In this document: positions 27,727-39,400 of the stretch, piece after piece
Layout of the letters: every line of letters starts with the position of its first letter
How positions within the stretch are numbered: position 1 is the stretch's first letter
From: Heterostelium multicystogenum
Taxonomy: Eukaryota > Evosea > Eumycetozoa > Acytosteliales > Acytosteliaceae
Length of the DNA stretch: 64,000 bases
Direction of reading: 5' to 3'
NCBI GenBank assembly: GCA_003667245.1
Contig: RCNN01000021.1
Span: forward strand, 1-64,000
Translations under genes and position numbers: made by a program
Notes under the pieces: generated by a model
What the model was told of the DNA's origin: nothing
Databases searched by the model: none
Seen by the model: only the letters and a program-made list of their open reading frames with translations

Positions 27727-28679
27727 GACCAGTCTCTTTCCGCCCCCCGATATGCTTTTTTAGGAAAAATCGGAGAGGCGACAACTATCCTGACACCGGG
27801 GGATTGTGCCGAACAACAAAACAGAGCTGAGGGCGTGGCTCAAATCTCTCCCCGTGGACAGTGCCATCGCGATTGAGGCGACCAATATCTATCACCTGGA
27901 TACGGTCAATTTGGCCCACGGGATGGGCCATAAGGTTTATGTGATTGATGGCTACCGCCTTAATCACTACCGCAAAAGCACGGGTGGGCGGGCGAAGACA
28001 GACGCCAGCGATGCGCGTTTACTGGCCCGTTATTTGAAAAATGAGCAGGCTGATTTACGTGCCTGGAACCCGCCGCCGAAGATCTATACCAAGCTTCAAA
28101 GCTTGCTTCGCCGACGGGCAGCGTTGGTGAAAATGCGGGTTGGCCTTAACCAAAGCTGGGCAGGTGAACCACTCCTTAAGGCTTCATCAAAAAGTGTCGC
28201 AGCCTGCCTTGCGAGACATGAAGGGCTTATTGAAAAACGGATATTAGATGCCGTCACTGAGGCGGGCCTCTTGCATCAGATCAAACGCTGCCAAGCCGTT
28301 GAGGGGATTGGTTTTCTCACTGCGGTAGCGCTCACGATGGCGTTTCAACGAGGCGAGTTTGAAAGTGCCGATGCCTATATCGCGTTCCTGGGAATGGACT
28401 TGAGAGTATCTGACTCGGGCAAATGAGCGGACGTCGCTCACTGAGCAAAAAAGGAGACTCGGAGATCCGTCGATTGCTGCATAACGCGGCGTCAGCAGGT
28501 ATCAAGTCAAACGCTTGGAAACCGCTCTATGAAGGCTATCTGGCCAGAGGCCTGAAAACGACTCAGGCCTTGGTTATCATCGCTCGCAAGCTGGCGCGTA
28601 TCGCGTTCTCCCTCATGAAAAACCTAAGCGAATACCAGTCGAAAGCGGTTTTGGGGGCTTCCCCCCAACCATAGAATCT

Positions 28680-29053
28680 CCCACATTTGAATCGCGTTTC
28701 TTCAAGACTATTTTCGCGCGCCCGACACGCGGGTCCCAACCTCGGGTTCCTCATTCTGTCATCTGCCCAACCCCACCACACGGCCCGTAACGCCTCCAGC
28801 CCGGTCCTCGAAATCCGCGCTGAAACCTCGCTGTCACCTCACCCCCAAACCGCTCAAAAGTGTGACCAAAACACCCGAGAATCTTTTTAAAAATCAAGCC
28901 GTTCCTCCCGAGGTTTTTTCCTTTAGCTGTCATCGGATGCTGCGAAATTTCATACCCATGGCCTCACCCCTGGGTACCCCCGGAACACAGCCCGGGACCG
29001 AAGCCATAGCGTCATCTACCCAAACGTACAAACACGACGAAAGGAGCTTCTTC
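28680..29053 (+). promoter_or_regulatory. Leader region of the DING gene
   Basis: No gene is supported in these 374 bases. They begin with the REP remnant CCCACATTTGAATCGCG, then hold three CTGTCA(T/C) heptamers (28756, 28831, 28927), an AT-rich stretch at about 28880-28925, and AAGGAG at 29041 that sets the start at 29054. The IS110 insertion lies 375 bases upstream of the start codon and may have cut off more distal promoter elements. Confidence 0.45.
28820..28837 (+). promoter_or_regulatory. Candidate PHO box upstream of the DING gene
   Basis: CTGAAAC-CTCG-CTGTCAC consists of two direct 7-mers with 4 bases between, the PhoB half-site spacing; the second is a full match to CTGTCA(T/C) and the first matches 5 of 7. 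Another CTGTCAT at 28927 is preceded at the right distance only by a poor half-site. DING/LapA-type proteins are induced by phosphate starvation in Pseudomonas. Confidence 0.5.
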
Positions 29054-30217
29054 ATGTTTAAGCGCAACGTTCTCGCGGTATCCATGACCCTCGCTGCACT
29101 GTGCTCGGCCCAGGCTGCCATGGCAGACATCAACGGCGGCGGCGCCACCCTGCCACAACCGCTGTACCAGACCTCCGGCGTATTGACCGCCGGTTTCGCC
29201 CCGTACATCGGCGTGGGCAGCGGCAAGGGCAAACTGGCGTTCCTGAACAACGACTACAGCCAGTTCGGCACCGGCACCAAGAACGTTCACTGGGCGGGCA
29301 GCGACTCGAAGCTGACCTCGACTGAACTGTCCACCTACGCCTCCACCAAACAAGCGACCTGGGGCAAGCTGATTCAAGTGCCTTCGGTCGCCACTTCGGT
29401 TGCCATTCCATTCAACAAGGCCGGTACCAACGCAGTTGACCTGAGCGTTGATCAACTGTGCGGCGTGTTCTCGGGCCGCATCACCACCTGGAACCAACTC
29501 CCGGCTACCGGTCGCACCGGTAACATCGTGGTGGTTTACCGTAACGAAGCCAGTGGCACCACCGAGCTGTTCACCCGTTTCCTGGCGGCCAAGTGCGTCA
29601 ATGAGTCCAAGAAATTTGTGGTCACTACCAACTTCGCGGACAGCTTCGGCGTGCCACCAGGCGCCGTGCCTGCCGTCACCAGCCAAGGCGTGATGGACGC
29701 GCTGAACGCCGGTGATGGCCGCATCACTTATATGAGCCCGGACTATGCCGCGCCTACCTTGGCTGGCCTGGATGACGCCACCAAAAGTGGCCAGGTCGCC
29801 GGTGTTTCTCCAGCCCCTGATAACGTTTCCGCCGCCATCGCTGCTGTGCCCGTACCGGCTGCTGCCAACGTCGCCAACCAGAACGCCTGGGTACCGGTGT
29901 TTGCTGCCGCCGCCGATGCCAACGATCCAAGCGTCGTGCCTTACCCAAGCAGCGGTTATCCGATCCTGGGCTTCACCAACCTGATCTTCAGCCAGTGCTA
30001 CGCCGACGCCACCCAGACCTCGCAAGTGCGTGCGTTCTTCACCCGTCACTTCGGTGCCAGCGCCTTGAACAGCAACGACAACGCGATCAAGGCCAACCGC
30101 TTCGTGCCACTGCCAGCTGCCTGGAAAGCCGCGATCACCAGCAACTTCGTTACCGCAACCAGCGCGCTGAGCATCGGCAAGTCTGATGTCTGCAACGCCA
30201 TCGGTCGTCCGCTGTAA
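29054..30217 (+). CDS. lapA: DING-family phosphate-binding protein / LapA-type alkaline phosphatase
   Basis: 387 residues, intact. The start at 29054 has AAGGAG 7 bases upstream; the longer open frame upstream lacks support. A signal peptide (MFKRNVLAVSMTLAALCSAQAAMA) is followed by DINGGGATLPQPLYQ, the N-terminus that names DING proteins. The PstS-like fold binds phosphate through loops such as AGSDSKLTSTELSTYAS and YRNEASGTTELFTRFL. In P. aeruginosa the related LapA is secreted by the Hxc T2SS and lies next to hxcS, as here apart from the inserted IS elements. Probably exported to the periplasm, then secreted through the neighbouring system (inference). Confidence 0.9.
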   Translation: MFKRNVLAVSMTLAALCSAQAAMADINGGGATLPQPLYQTSGVLTAGFAPYIGVGSGKGKLAFLNNDYSQFGTGTKNVHWAGSDSKLTSTELSTYASTKQATWGKLIQVPSVATSVAIPFNKAGTNAVDLSVDQLCGVFSGRITTWNQLPATGRTGNIVVVYRNEASGTTELFTRFLAAKCVNESKKFVVTTNFADSFGVPPGAVPAVTSQGVMDALNAGDGRITYMSPDYAAPTLAGLDDATKSGQVAGVSPAPDNVSAAIAAVPVPAAANVANQNAWVPVFAAAADANDPSVVPYPSSGYPILGFTNLIFSQCYADATQTSQVRAFFTRHFGASALNSNDNAIKANRFVPLPAAWKAAITSNFVTATSALSIGKSDVCNAIGRPL

Positions 30218-30246
30218 CCCACGCTTTTACCGACCGGCAACACCCG

Positions 30247-30279
30247 ATCAGCAACGGCCTGTGCCGTTGCTGATTTTTT
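30247..30279 (+). terminator. Rho-independent terminator after the DING gene
   Basis: ATCAGCAACGGC (30247-30258), loop CTGT, GCCGTTGCTGAT (30263-30274), then T residues to 30279: a perfect 12-bp stem with a U-tract. It separates the DING gene from the adhesin gene, which therefore needs its own promoter. Confidence 0.9.
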
Positions 30280-30419
30280 GCGTTTGCGGCTCGGCTATCA
30301 GCCTTACATGAACTTTCCATGACAGAAGTTCAGTCCCGCCCCTCGCCAACCGCCTAACTCCCATACGTGACGCACGTCGCCAGTTCCCCATGGGCAAAAA
30401 CAAAGAAGGAAGCTTCCTG

Positions 30420-33400
30420 ATGGTCCGCTGCAAACCACCGGTCAACCTGAATGCCCAAGGCCCTGGCGGCCAGACGATCCTGCGCCTCAAACCCCTGGCC
30501 CAGGCGATTGCCTTGTTCATGGTGGCAGGCAGCGCCCACGCGGCGACAGCGTTCAGCTCCGGCTGGTTTGCCGACAAGGGTGCCTCCCAGGCGGCGACAG
30601 CGGCCCGCCTCAACGGGGCGCAGGTGCCGGGGATTCCGTCGTTGAATCAGCAGGCGCGGGCGAACCAGCAGTTGTCACGTTCCATCAGCACGCTCAACAA
30701 TAGTGTCGCGGCGATTGCGGCCCAGCAGGCCGCCCAGGCCGCTGGCCGGCAAGCGGCGCTCGGCCAGGTCTCGACGATTCCCGACGGCCTCGGCAAGGGC
30801 GGCTTGCAGGTGGACAACAGCCTGACCCAGGGCTGGACCAACGCCAAGGGCCCGACCCAGAGCCAGTCCGGTGGCAAGACCACGGTGACCATCGAGCAGA
30901 CCGCCGACAAGGCGATCCTCAACTGGGAAACCTTCAACGTCGGACGCAACACCACGGTCGATTTCCAGCAGCAATCGAATTGGGCCGTGCTCAACCGTGT
31001 CAACGACCCCAACGCGCGCCCCAGCGAAAATCCAGGGCCAGATCAACGCCCCTGGCACAGTGATGATCATGAACCGCAACGGGGTGATCTTCAGCGGCAG
31101 CAGCCAGGTCAATGTGCGCAACCTGGTGGCGGCCGCTGCCACCATCACCGATGACCAATTCACCCAACGCGGGATCTATGTGGATGCCAACGGCACCCAG
31201 CCGACTTTCACCGACGCGGCGGGCAAGGTCGAGGTGCAGCGCGGCGCGTTGATCCAGACTCACAACCCGGCCACCTCTACCGACGCCGGTGGCTACGCCT
31301 TGCTGCTCGGCTCGGAGGTCGAGAACGCCGGCAGCATCATCACCGCCAGGGGCCAGGCCACCCTGGCCGCCGGCGACAGTTTTTATATCCGCAAGGGCGT
31401 CGGCACCACGGGCAACGACCGCTCCACCACCCGTGGCAATGAAGTGGCCACCAGCCTCAAGGCCGGCAGCACGTCGGGCAAGGTCAGCAACAGCGGCCTG
31501 ATCATGGCGTCGACCGGCGACATCACCCTCACCGGGCACCAGGTGCAGCAGAACGGCGTGGCCCTGGCCAGCACCTCGGTGGATACCCGCGGCACGATTC
31601 ACTTGCTCAACGCCGCCAGCGACACCAGCGCCAGCGTGACCCTGGGCGAGGGCAGTACCACGGCGATCCTGCTGGACGCCAGCGGCAGCACCGCCCTCAA
31701 CAGCCAGAAGGACAACGGCCTGATCAAAGCTCGACGGCTTGCCTGCCAACCTGATCACCGGCCAGTTCAACAACCTCAGTGCGGTGGCCGACCGCACTGA
31801 CCAGTCGCGGATCGAGATCGTCAGCGGCGGCACCGTGGATTTCCAGAAAGCTCGATCACCCTGGCCACCGGCGGCCAGGTGGCGGTCAGTGCCGGCCAGC
31901 GCAGCCTGGTGCGTGACGGCGCGATGATCGACGTGTCCGGCGCGATTGGCGTCAAGGTGGCGATGGAAGCCAACAACATCAAGATCAACGTGCAGGGCAA
32001 CGAACAGCGCGACGCGCCCGCCAACCGTGACGGCGGGCAATTGATCAACAATGACGTGTGGGTCGACCTGCGGGACCTGGTGTTCGTCCCGGCCGGCACC
32101 AACGGCTATGCGACGGACCGCTGGTACACCGCCGGCGGGCTGCTGGAAGTCGGCGGTTACCTGGGCACCCAGGGCCACTCGGTCGGCGAGTGGATGGCCC
32201 AGGGCGGCACTGTGACGTTCACCGGCAAGGACGTGGTGACCCAGCAGGGTGCCCAGGTCAATCTGTCGGGCGGCACCGTCGATGTGCAGGCCGGCTACAT
32301 CCGCCAGACCTGGCTCAAGGGGCCTGACGGCCAGCTCTATGAGCTGTCGAAAGCCCCCGGGGACATTCTCTACGCGGGGATCTACAAGGGCTTTGAAGAC
32401 ACCAGCGTCCGCTGGGGCCGCAGCGATTTCTACTACAACCCGCTGGTGGCCCAGCAAAGCCGCTACGAGGCGGGCTACACCGTGGGCCGCGACGCCGGCA
32501 AGCTGGTGGTGGGCACCACCAACGCGGTGCTGGAAGGCCAGTTGATCAGCGATGTATTCCAGGGCGATCGCCAGACCCAGGCACCGAATATCAACCTTGA
32601 TGGTTATCAGCAGTCACAGCAGGCCATGGCCCAGCGGGCGCAGTTGATCATTGGCCAGTACACGCCGGTGTACAACAAGGCCACCGGCACCTTGCGCTAC
32701 GCCTTGACCCCGACCATCGACCAGGTGCTGATCGAGAGCAGCACGCAAAAAATCGCCGACGGCCTGGACCTGGCCACTGCGCTGCCGACCGAGCGCCAGG
32801 GCAAACTGGTGCTCGACAGTGACCAGCTCAATGGCTACCGATTGGGCGCGATCAAGGTCGGCGCAAAGCAGCAGATTGACGTCAATGGCGCACTCAAGGT
32901 GGCTGACGGCGGCGACATCACCCTGTTCGGCCCCGTGGTTTCAGTCAATGCCAACCTCACGGCCCACGGCGGCAGCATCAACGCGGGCAACCTGCTGAAT
33001 CAGGTCGACCTCAATCGCTCCAATGTCGTTGGCGATGTGATTCTGCCGGGTATCGGCCGGCTCGATGTGGCCGCCGGAGTCAAGCTGGACAGTTCCGGGC
33101 GCTGGAATAATCTGGCGCTCGACCCTTCGGCCACTGACGGGTGGCGTATATCAACGGTGGCAAGGTGTCGTTGCGCAGCTCCGGCGACGTGAACCTCGCG
33201 GCGGGCAGCCTGGTGGAAAACGTCGTCCGGGGCGACCATCGGCCTGGATGGCAAAGTCCGGGGCGGAAAGGGCGGCGACGTGACCGTGGGCGCACTGGGG
33301 GCTTTGGACCTGGGCGCCGAGATTCGCGGCTATGGCGTCAGCGCAGGCGGCACCCTGACCTTGCAGGCCAACAAGGTGCAGATCGGCCAGAGCCCGCAGG

Positions 33401-36400
33401 CGCCGGATGCCAAGACCTTGCAGTTGGCCGGGGATTTTTTTCAACAAGGGTTTTTCGGCCTATGACATCACCGGCAACGAAGGATTGCTGGTCGCCGATG
33501 GTACTCAGGTGGATGTGAACGTGCCGGCCTACCGGCTCTCGGAGCAGGCCGCCACGACGCCGGGCGGCGGCGTGGCGGCCAGCGTGATGGAGCGCTGGAC
33601 CCCGCCGCTTTACCAGGAAGACGCCAGCAAGGGCGTACTCGGCCAACGCCGTGGCGCCAGCCTGACCCTTTCCGCCGGCCACCTGGAGTCGCCTGCCGAG
33701 CAACTGCCGACAACCGCGCTGGTGGTCGGCAAGGGCGCGGTGATCAGCGTCGACCCGGGCCAGTCGATCAACCTTCGCAGCATCGGCCAACTGACGGTCG
33801 ACGGCACGCTCAATGCCTGGGGTGGCAGCGTCAACCTGAACGGCCTGACCACGCGCGCGTTCGAGCCGGCCAACGCGGTTGGCCACGGCCGCTCCATCTG
33901 GCTGGGTGAAAACGCACTGATCGATGTCGCCGCCCGGGCCGCACCGCCGTGGACAATCGTGGAAGCCAATACGGGTTGGTCCGTGACGGCGGCAAGATCA
34001 GCATCGGTGGCGAGATCAACCTGAGCACCGGCACGGTCACTGCCAGCGACCTGTTTGTGGTGGTACGCGAGGGCGCCCGGCTGGACGCGTCGGGCACGCA
34101 AGCGGTGTTGGATGTGCCGGGGCAGGGCGCAACCCGGGTGGCCAGCAATGGCGGCAGCATCAGCCTGGCGTCCAACAATGGCTTGTACCTCGACGGCAGT
34201 CTGGTAGCCCGGGCCGGCGGTGCCGGCGCAGCGGGCGGCAGCCTGAACGTAGCGCTGGACAGCCCGTATTACACCAAGAGCAGTGTCACGGATCGCGTGC
34301 TGAAGGTGCGTGAACTGGTACTCGGCCAGACCCATCAGGCCCACCCGCTCGCCGGCACCGCCGCCGACGCGGCCGACAGCCTGGAATACGGCCACGCTCG
34401 CCTGGGCGTCGACCAGGTCAGTGCGGGCGGCTTCGACAACCTGGCATTGATGAGCAACGGCCTGTTGAGTTTCGACGGCGATGTGTCCTTGAACATGGGC
34501 CAGAGCCTGCGCCTGTACAGCGGTGCCTTCAACCTCAGTGAGGGCGCGGCAGCCAATGCCCGGGTGAATCTGTCGGCACCGTCTCTGCTGCTGTCCGGCA
34601 TGGATTCGCCGGCCCGGGAGTTTTACGTGAACCCGGTGTCGGTGTTGCCGTTACCCTCGCTGCGCGCCACCGAGGCGCAGTTCAATGCCAGCGGCAGCTT
34701 GATCGATGTGCGCGGCAGCGTGTTGTTTGGCAGCAAGGGCAAACTGCGCCAGGCCGACGACAGCCTGGTCGGCCTTGAGCGTCGCGGCTTTGATCAGGTC
34801 AACCTGACCAGCCAGGGCGATCTGCGCTTCCTGCGGGTGCGAAACCCGGACGGCGTGGCCTTGAGGGTCAGCACCCAGTTATTGACCCAGGGCGACATGA
34901 CTTGCGGGCGGCGCAGTTGTATCCGGCCACGGAGGTCGGTGCGCGGGTCATTGCCGGCTACCTGAGCGAATTCAACAGCCTCAACATCACGTTCGACCCG
35001 CTGCGGCACCCTGACCATTGGCCGTACCGGCAACACGGATGCCGCGGTGCCTTACTCGGCATTCGGGCGCCTGCAACTGGGCGCCGCGACGGTGCGGCAG
35101 GGCGCGTGTGGTGCGGGCGCCCCTGGGGTTGATCGATATCGGCAGCATGGGCAGCAGCCAGGTGCAATTGCTGCCGGCAGCGTGACGTCGGTGAGCGGCA
35201 GGGGCTGGTGCTGCCGTATGGCGGCACCCTGGACGGGCAGGTCTATAAGTACAACGGCAAGACCGTGACGTTTGTCGGCCAGGCGGGCTGGTCAACCAGG
35301 ACGCGGAACTCAGCGTCGGGTGATTCTCGGCGGCCAGTCGGTGCAGGTGCAGCCTGAGGCTACCCTGGATCTGTCGGGCGGCGGCGAATTGCTGGGGCCG
35401 GTTTCGTTTCGGGCGCGGAGGCTCTACGGATGCGCGCTACAGCCCACTGGTGCAGTTTGGTGCCAATGGCGGTTTTGTGTTGCCGGGCCTGGCCACCAAC
35501 CCGATTTACGCCATCGTGCCCGGGGTACAGCCCGGCGCGGCACCGGTGGCGCCGGAGAAGGGCGCAGTCGATCCGTTGGTGGGCCAGCAGGTCACCATCG
35601 GCGCCCGGAGTGCCGGGGCTGCCGGCGGGCACTTATACCCTGATGCCGTCCACCTACGCCTTGATGCCCGGCGCTTTCCGCGTCGAGATCAACGGCCTGG
35701 CCGGGCTCGGCAGTGATGCGCCACCCAGCGCATGCGCAATGGCTCCTGGTCCACCGCCGGGCGCTTGTCCATCGCCAACACCGGGATCGGCAACAGCGTT
35801 GCCAGCCAGTTGATTCTGACCTCGGCCGATACCTTGCGTCGCTATTCCCAATACAACGAAACCAGCTACGCCCAGTTCGCCATGGCCCGACGCTGCGAAA
35901 CAGGGTGTGCCACGCCCGATGCTCGCCGTCGACGCCAAGACCCTGAAACTGGCCTTGCGGCCAGGGGGCGGCGCTGATGCGTTTTTCGTTCCAGGGCATA
36001 GGCCGTTTTTGAGGCCGCGGCGGGTGGCTATGGCGGCGCGGTGGCGGTGATTGATCCAGGCAAACTGGGTATTGAAGTCGTCGCGGCGGGCAGTTCCGCA
36101 ACCAGCGGTTTTTCCGGCATTACCTTCAACGATGACAGCCTCAACGCCTTGGGAGCCTCGCGTTTGATGGTGGGGGGGATGACGGCAGTTACGTATGGCC
36201 AGTCCGGGAATTACATCGTCCTGGCTGGCGGTACGAGTCGGGCCAACAGCACCGTCACGCTTCGGGAAGGTGTGACGCTCGCAGCGCCGGGAAGTCTTTT
36301 TGTTGAAGTGACACCAACGCGATCGTCCTGGAGCAGGGCGCATCCATCAACACCATCGGCCGTGGCAAGCCAGCTACGACGCTCGTGACGGTTTTATCTA

Positions 36401-39400
36401 CAAAGTCACCAATATGCTGGCGGCGTCCAACGGCTTGCTCAATGTCATTGCATTCAATACGACGGTGCCCAGCGGCGGGATCAGCATCGGTGTGTGTGAC
36501 ACGGGCCTGTGCAGCGGGCAAACCGGGCTGTACTCCGAAGGCAGCATCGTGGCGTTGACCAACAATACCTTCCAGTTGGGCGACCAGGTGCGCTACGGCA
36601 CCCGTCACCTCAACCTGGGGGTCAACACCATTAACCTCGGCAGCGCCCAAGCCCTGGCCGCTGCCGCTGCGGCCAATCAGTTGCCGGCCGGCCTGACACT
36701 CACCCAGGCGCTTCTTGATCGCCTGCTCAAAGGTGATTCACAGTTCGGTGCGCCGGCCCTGGAAAACCCTGCAGCTTCTCGGCGCGGGACAGTTTCAACT
36801 TCTACGGCAGTACCTCCCTGGACACCTATGACCCACTGACGGGTAAGTCGCGGCTGAGCAACCTGATGCTCTCCACTCCGGCGATCTACGGTGGCCGGTG
36901 GCGCTGGCGACGTGGCCAACATTCATACCGCCAACCTGATCTGGCAGGGCGCGACCACCCCACCGGGCTCGGTGATCGCCGGCGGGGCGGGCACTGGCAG
37001 CGGGCGCCTGGATATCAACGCCGAGCGTATTGAGTTCGGCTACGGCGCCTTTGCCCAGACCAACACCGGAGCAGTTTCGATCGCCTGGCTTTGGGCTTTG
37101 CCAGCGTGAACCTCAATGCCAGCGAGCGCATTACCGCCAACCACAAGGGCAGCCTCTCGGTGTATCAGAGCCAGGGCGCCTATGACCGGTGAAGGGCTTC
37201 CAGTACAGCGGCGGCGACCCTGAATATCCTCACCCCGCTGATGACCGGCGAAGCCGGTTCGGTGAACCGCATCACCGCAGGTGGGGCGATTGATATTGCA
37301 GCGTCCGCAGGGGCGCGCGGCAAGGCCGACGGCCAGGGCGCCGAACTGTCCCTGCAAGGCGACAGCATTCGCCTGGCCACGGCGGTAGTGCTGCCAGCGG
37401 TAAAATCAGCCTGAGCGCCCGGGGTGATGTGGTGCTGACGGATGCGGCGTTGATCGACGTGGCCGGTGGCGCCACTGTGTTCAACGATGTGAGCCAATAC
37501 GGCGCGGGCGGCACTGTGCTGCTGGACAGCCGCAGCGGCAACATACTGCAGGCTGCCGGCTCGACCATCGACCTCTCGGCCAAAAACAACCAGGCCGGCA
37601 AACTGCGGGCGGTTGCGGTGGACGCGGCGGGCCGGTATCGTCGACCTGCAAGGCACGATCCTCGCCGGCAGCAGTGGCTATTACGATGCGGGCGGGACCA
37701 CGATGCCTTATGAGGCCGGTACCGTGGAAATCCAGGCCCAGCGCCTGGGCAGCAGCGGTTCGCTGGACCAGCAGTTCGCCGACCTCAACCAGCGCTGAAT
37801 CAAGGCCAGGTGTTCGGCACACGCAGCTTCCAACTCAAGCAGGGCGACTTGACCATCGGCAATGGCCTCAAGGCCGCACCGTCAACGTCTCCGTGGACAA
37901 CGGCAGCCTGCGGGTCACCGGCCTGAGTGGACGCCAGTGGGCGAGCGCGTCGGCAGCATCAACCTGGCCGGCAAGCACGGCCTGACGCTGGACGGCGGCG
38001 GCGCGGTACTCGACGCCCATGGCAGCAAGCTGCGGGTGGACAGCTACGGCAAGATCATCGACTCGCCCAACCGGGCCATGGTGGTGCTCGGCTCCGGCAC
38101 CGGTCAACTGACTCTGGCCGATGGCGCACGCGTCGACCTGCGCCACGGCACCGAGGCGTCCAGGGCAATGACGGGCGCAACCGCGGCACCCTGGAACTGA
38201 ATGCACCACGGCTGATCAACGTCGATGGCACCAGTAACGACATCAACATCGATGCCCATGGCCCCCTGACGATCCAGGGCGCCGCGCTCGATCACCCTCA
38301 ACGGCATGATCAGCTACGACGATGCGCCACTCGTCACCGACCCGACGGCCAGCGGGCGGCCTTACCAACAGATCGACCAGGCCTACCTGGATGGCAAGCA
38401 TGTGCTGAGCACGGCCTTTATCAACGGTGCATTGCTCAACCAGAACCTGCTGCAAAACAAACTCGCCGGGCTAAAACAATGCAACCTACGCCGATGCCTT
38501 CCACCTGCGCCCGGGCGTGGAAATCGTCAGCAAGACCGCGGACGGTGACCTGGTGGTGCAGGGCGATCTGGACCTGTCCGGCTACCGTTACGCCAGCCTC
38601 AACCCAAACAGCCAGAAAACCTCGGTGTATGGCTCCGGTGAGTCGGGCAGCCTGACCCTGCGCGCCGGTGGCGACCTGAATATTTACGGCAGCATCAACG
38701 ACGGTTTTGCACCGCCACCGCAGACCGTCGATGACAAGGGCTGGGTGTTGTTGCCGGGTATCGACTTTACCGGGGGCACGATCATCGTGCCGGGTAACGG
38801 CATCACCCTGGCGGACGGCACGACCTTCCCGGCGGGCACCGTGCTCAACCTACGACCTGCCGATCAAGGCCCGTGGGCGTGGCCCGCCGGTACGCGCTTG
38901 CCGACCCGGGCGACGCTGAACCAGGACCTGACGCTGCCTGCCGGTACGGTACTGGCCGCAGCGGTGTTCGACAGCGCGGGCAATGTGCTGTTTTGCCGCA
39001 GGCACGTTATTGAGCCAGGCACACACCCTGGCGGCCGGCTCACAGCTGGACGCCGGCAGCCTGCTGACCCAGGACACCCGGCTCGGGGCGCTGACCTGGC
39101 CCAAAGGGGTGCCGTTGCCGACGAACTACGAGGCGCTTAACCCGACGCAAAACCCACGTGACCCTCAATGGCGACATACCGCTGCCGCGCGGCGCGTTGA
39201 TTCCTTCCGGCACCAACGTCAAGTTGCCGGGCGGGGCTGAGTCGGTGGCGTTGCGCCCGAAGTGTGCGGGGCGCCAGGGCAAGCTGTGGGCCCTCTCGCC
39301 GATGCTGGCCGAAGGTTCGCAATCCTGGTCGCTGCGGTTGGTTGCAGGTGCTGACACCGAGGCGGCCGACAGCCGCATCCTGCAAGCCCATCCGCGCAGC

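Larger units (their letters stand above)
26141..27795 (-). mobile_element. IS3-family element nested in the IS110 transposase gene
   Basis: Two minus-strand ORFs (orfA, orfB) lie between inverted ends. TAGTTGTCGC at 26149 and GCGACAACTA ending at 27787 are a perfect 10-bp pair. The similarity can be extended outward imperfectly to 26141 and 27795 (TTTCAAGG against the complement of TCCTGACA). No clear target duplication is visible, so the exact ends are uncertain by several bases. Confidence 0.8.
26046..28674 (+). pseudogene. IS110-family transposase, split by IS3 and frame-shifted
   Basis: The 5' part (about 26046-26140) reads MTVLQSIIGVDVAKAEVV and HFEADELKIAAF after one-base corrections, the RuvC-like DEDD start with GVDVAK. 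The remainder resumes at 27808: NNKTELRAWLKSLPVDSAIAIEATNIYHLDTV, RAKTDASDARLLARYL, then the IS116/IS110/IS902 C-terminal domain (RCQAVEGIGFLTAVALTMAF ... SADAYIAFLG ... LSKKGDSEIRRLLHNAASAG). A shift at about 28165 (after GLNQS) and one at 28420 break this half. It is inactive in this copy because of the inserted element. Confidence 0.85.
25841..28679 (+). mobile_element. IS110-family element inserted in a REP, interrupted by an IS3-family element
   Basis: The ends are set by the split REP arm: ...AAGCCAGCT at the left and CT|CCCACATTTG at the right, so a CT dinucleotide is present at both junctions. There are no terminal inverted repeats and no longer target duplication, as expected for IS110. 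A leader of about 200 bases with strong stem-loops precedes the transposase gene. The element is about 2.84 kb, of which about 1.65 kb is the nested IS3. IS110-type elements that use REP sequences as targets are known in Pseudomonas and, as IS621, in E. coli. Confidence 0.82.

Noticed and set aside
26130..27810. Target-site duplication flanking the IS3-family element
   Set aside because: No convincing 3-5 bp direct repeat at either of the possible end positions; indel errors may have hidden it.
29012..30049. 345-residue minus-strand ORF over the DING gene
   Set aside because: The plus-strand gene is intact with a signal peptide and the DINGGG motif; the antisense frame is a by-product.
31000..32457. 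485-residue minus-strand ORF opposite the adhesin gene
   Set aside because: Shadow of the GC-rich repetitive tpsA sequence; the plus strand has a signal peptide and TPS domain, while this frame has no ribosome site or family motif.
36041..36388. Separate small genes within 33-42 kb
   Set aside because: All fit one continuous beta-helix adhesin reading in alternating frames; no independent starts or ribosome sites.
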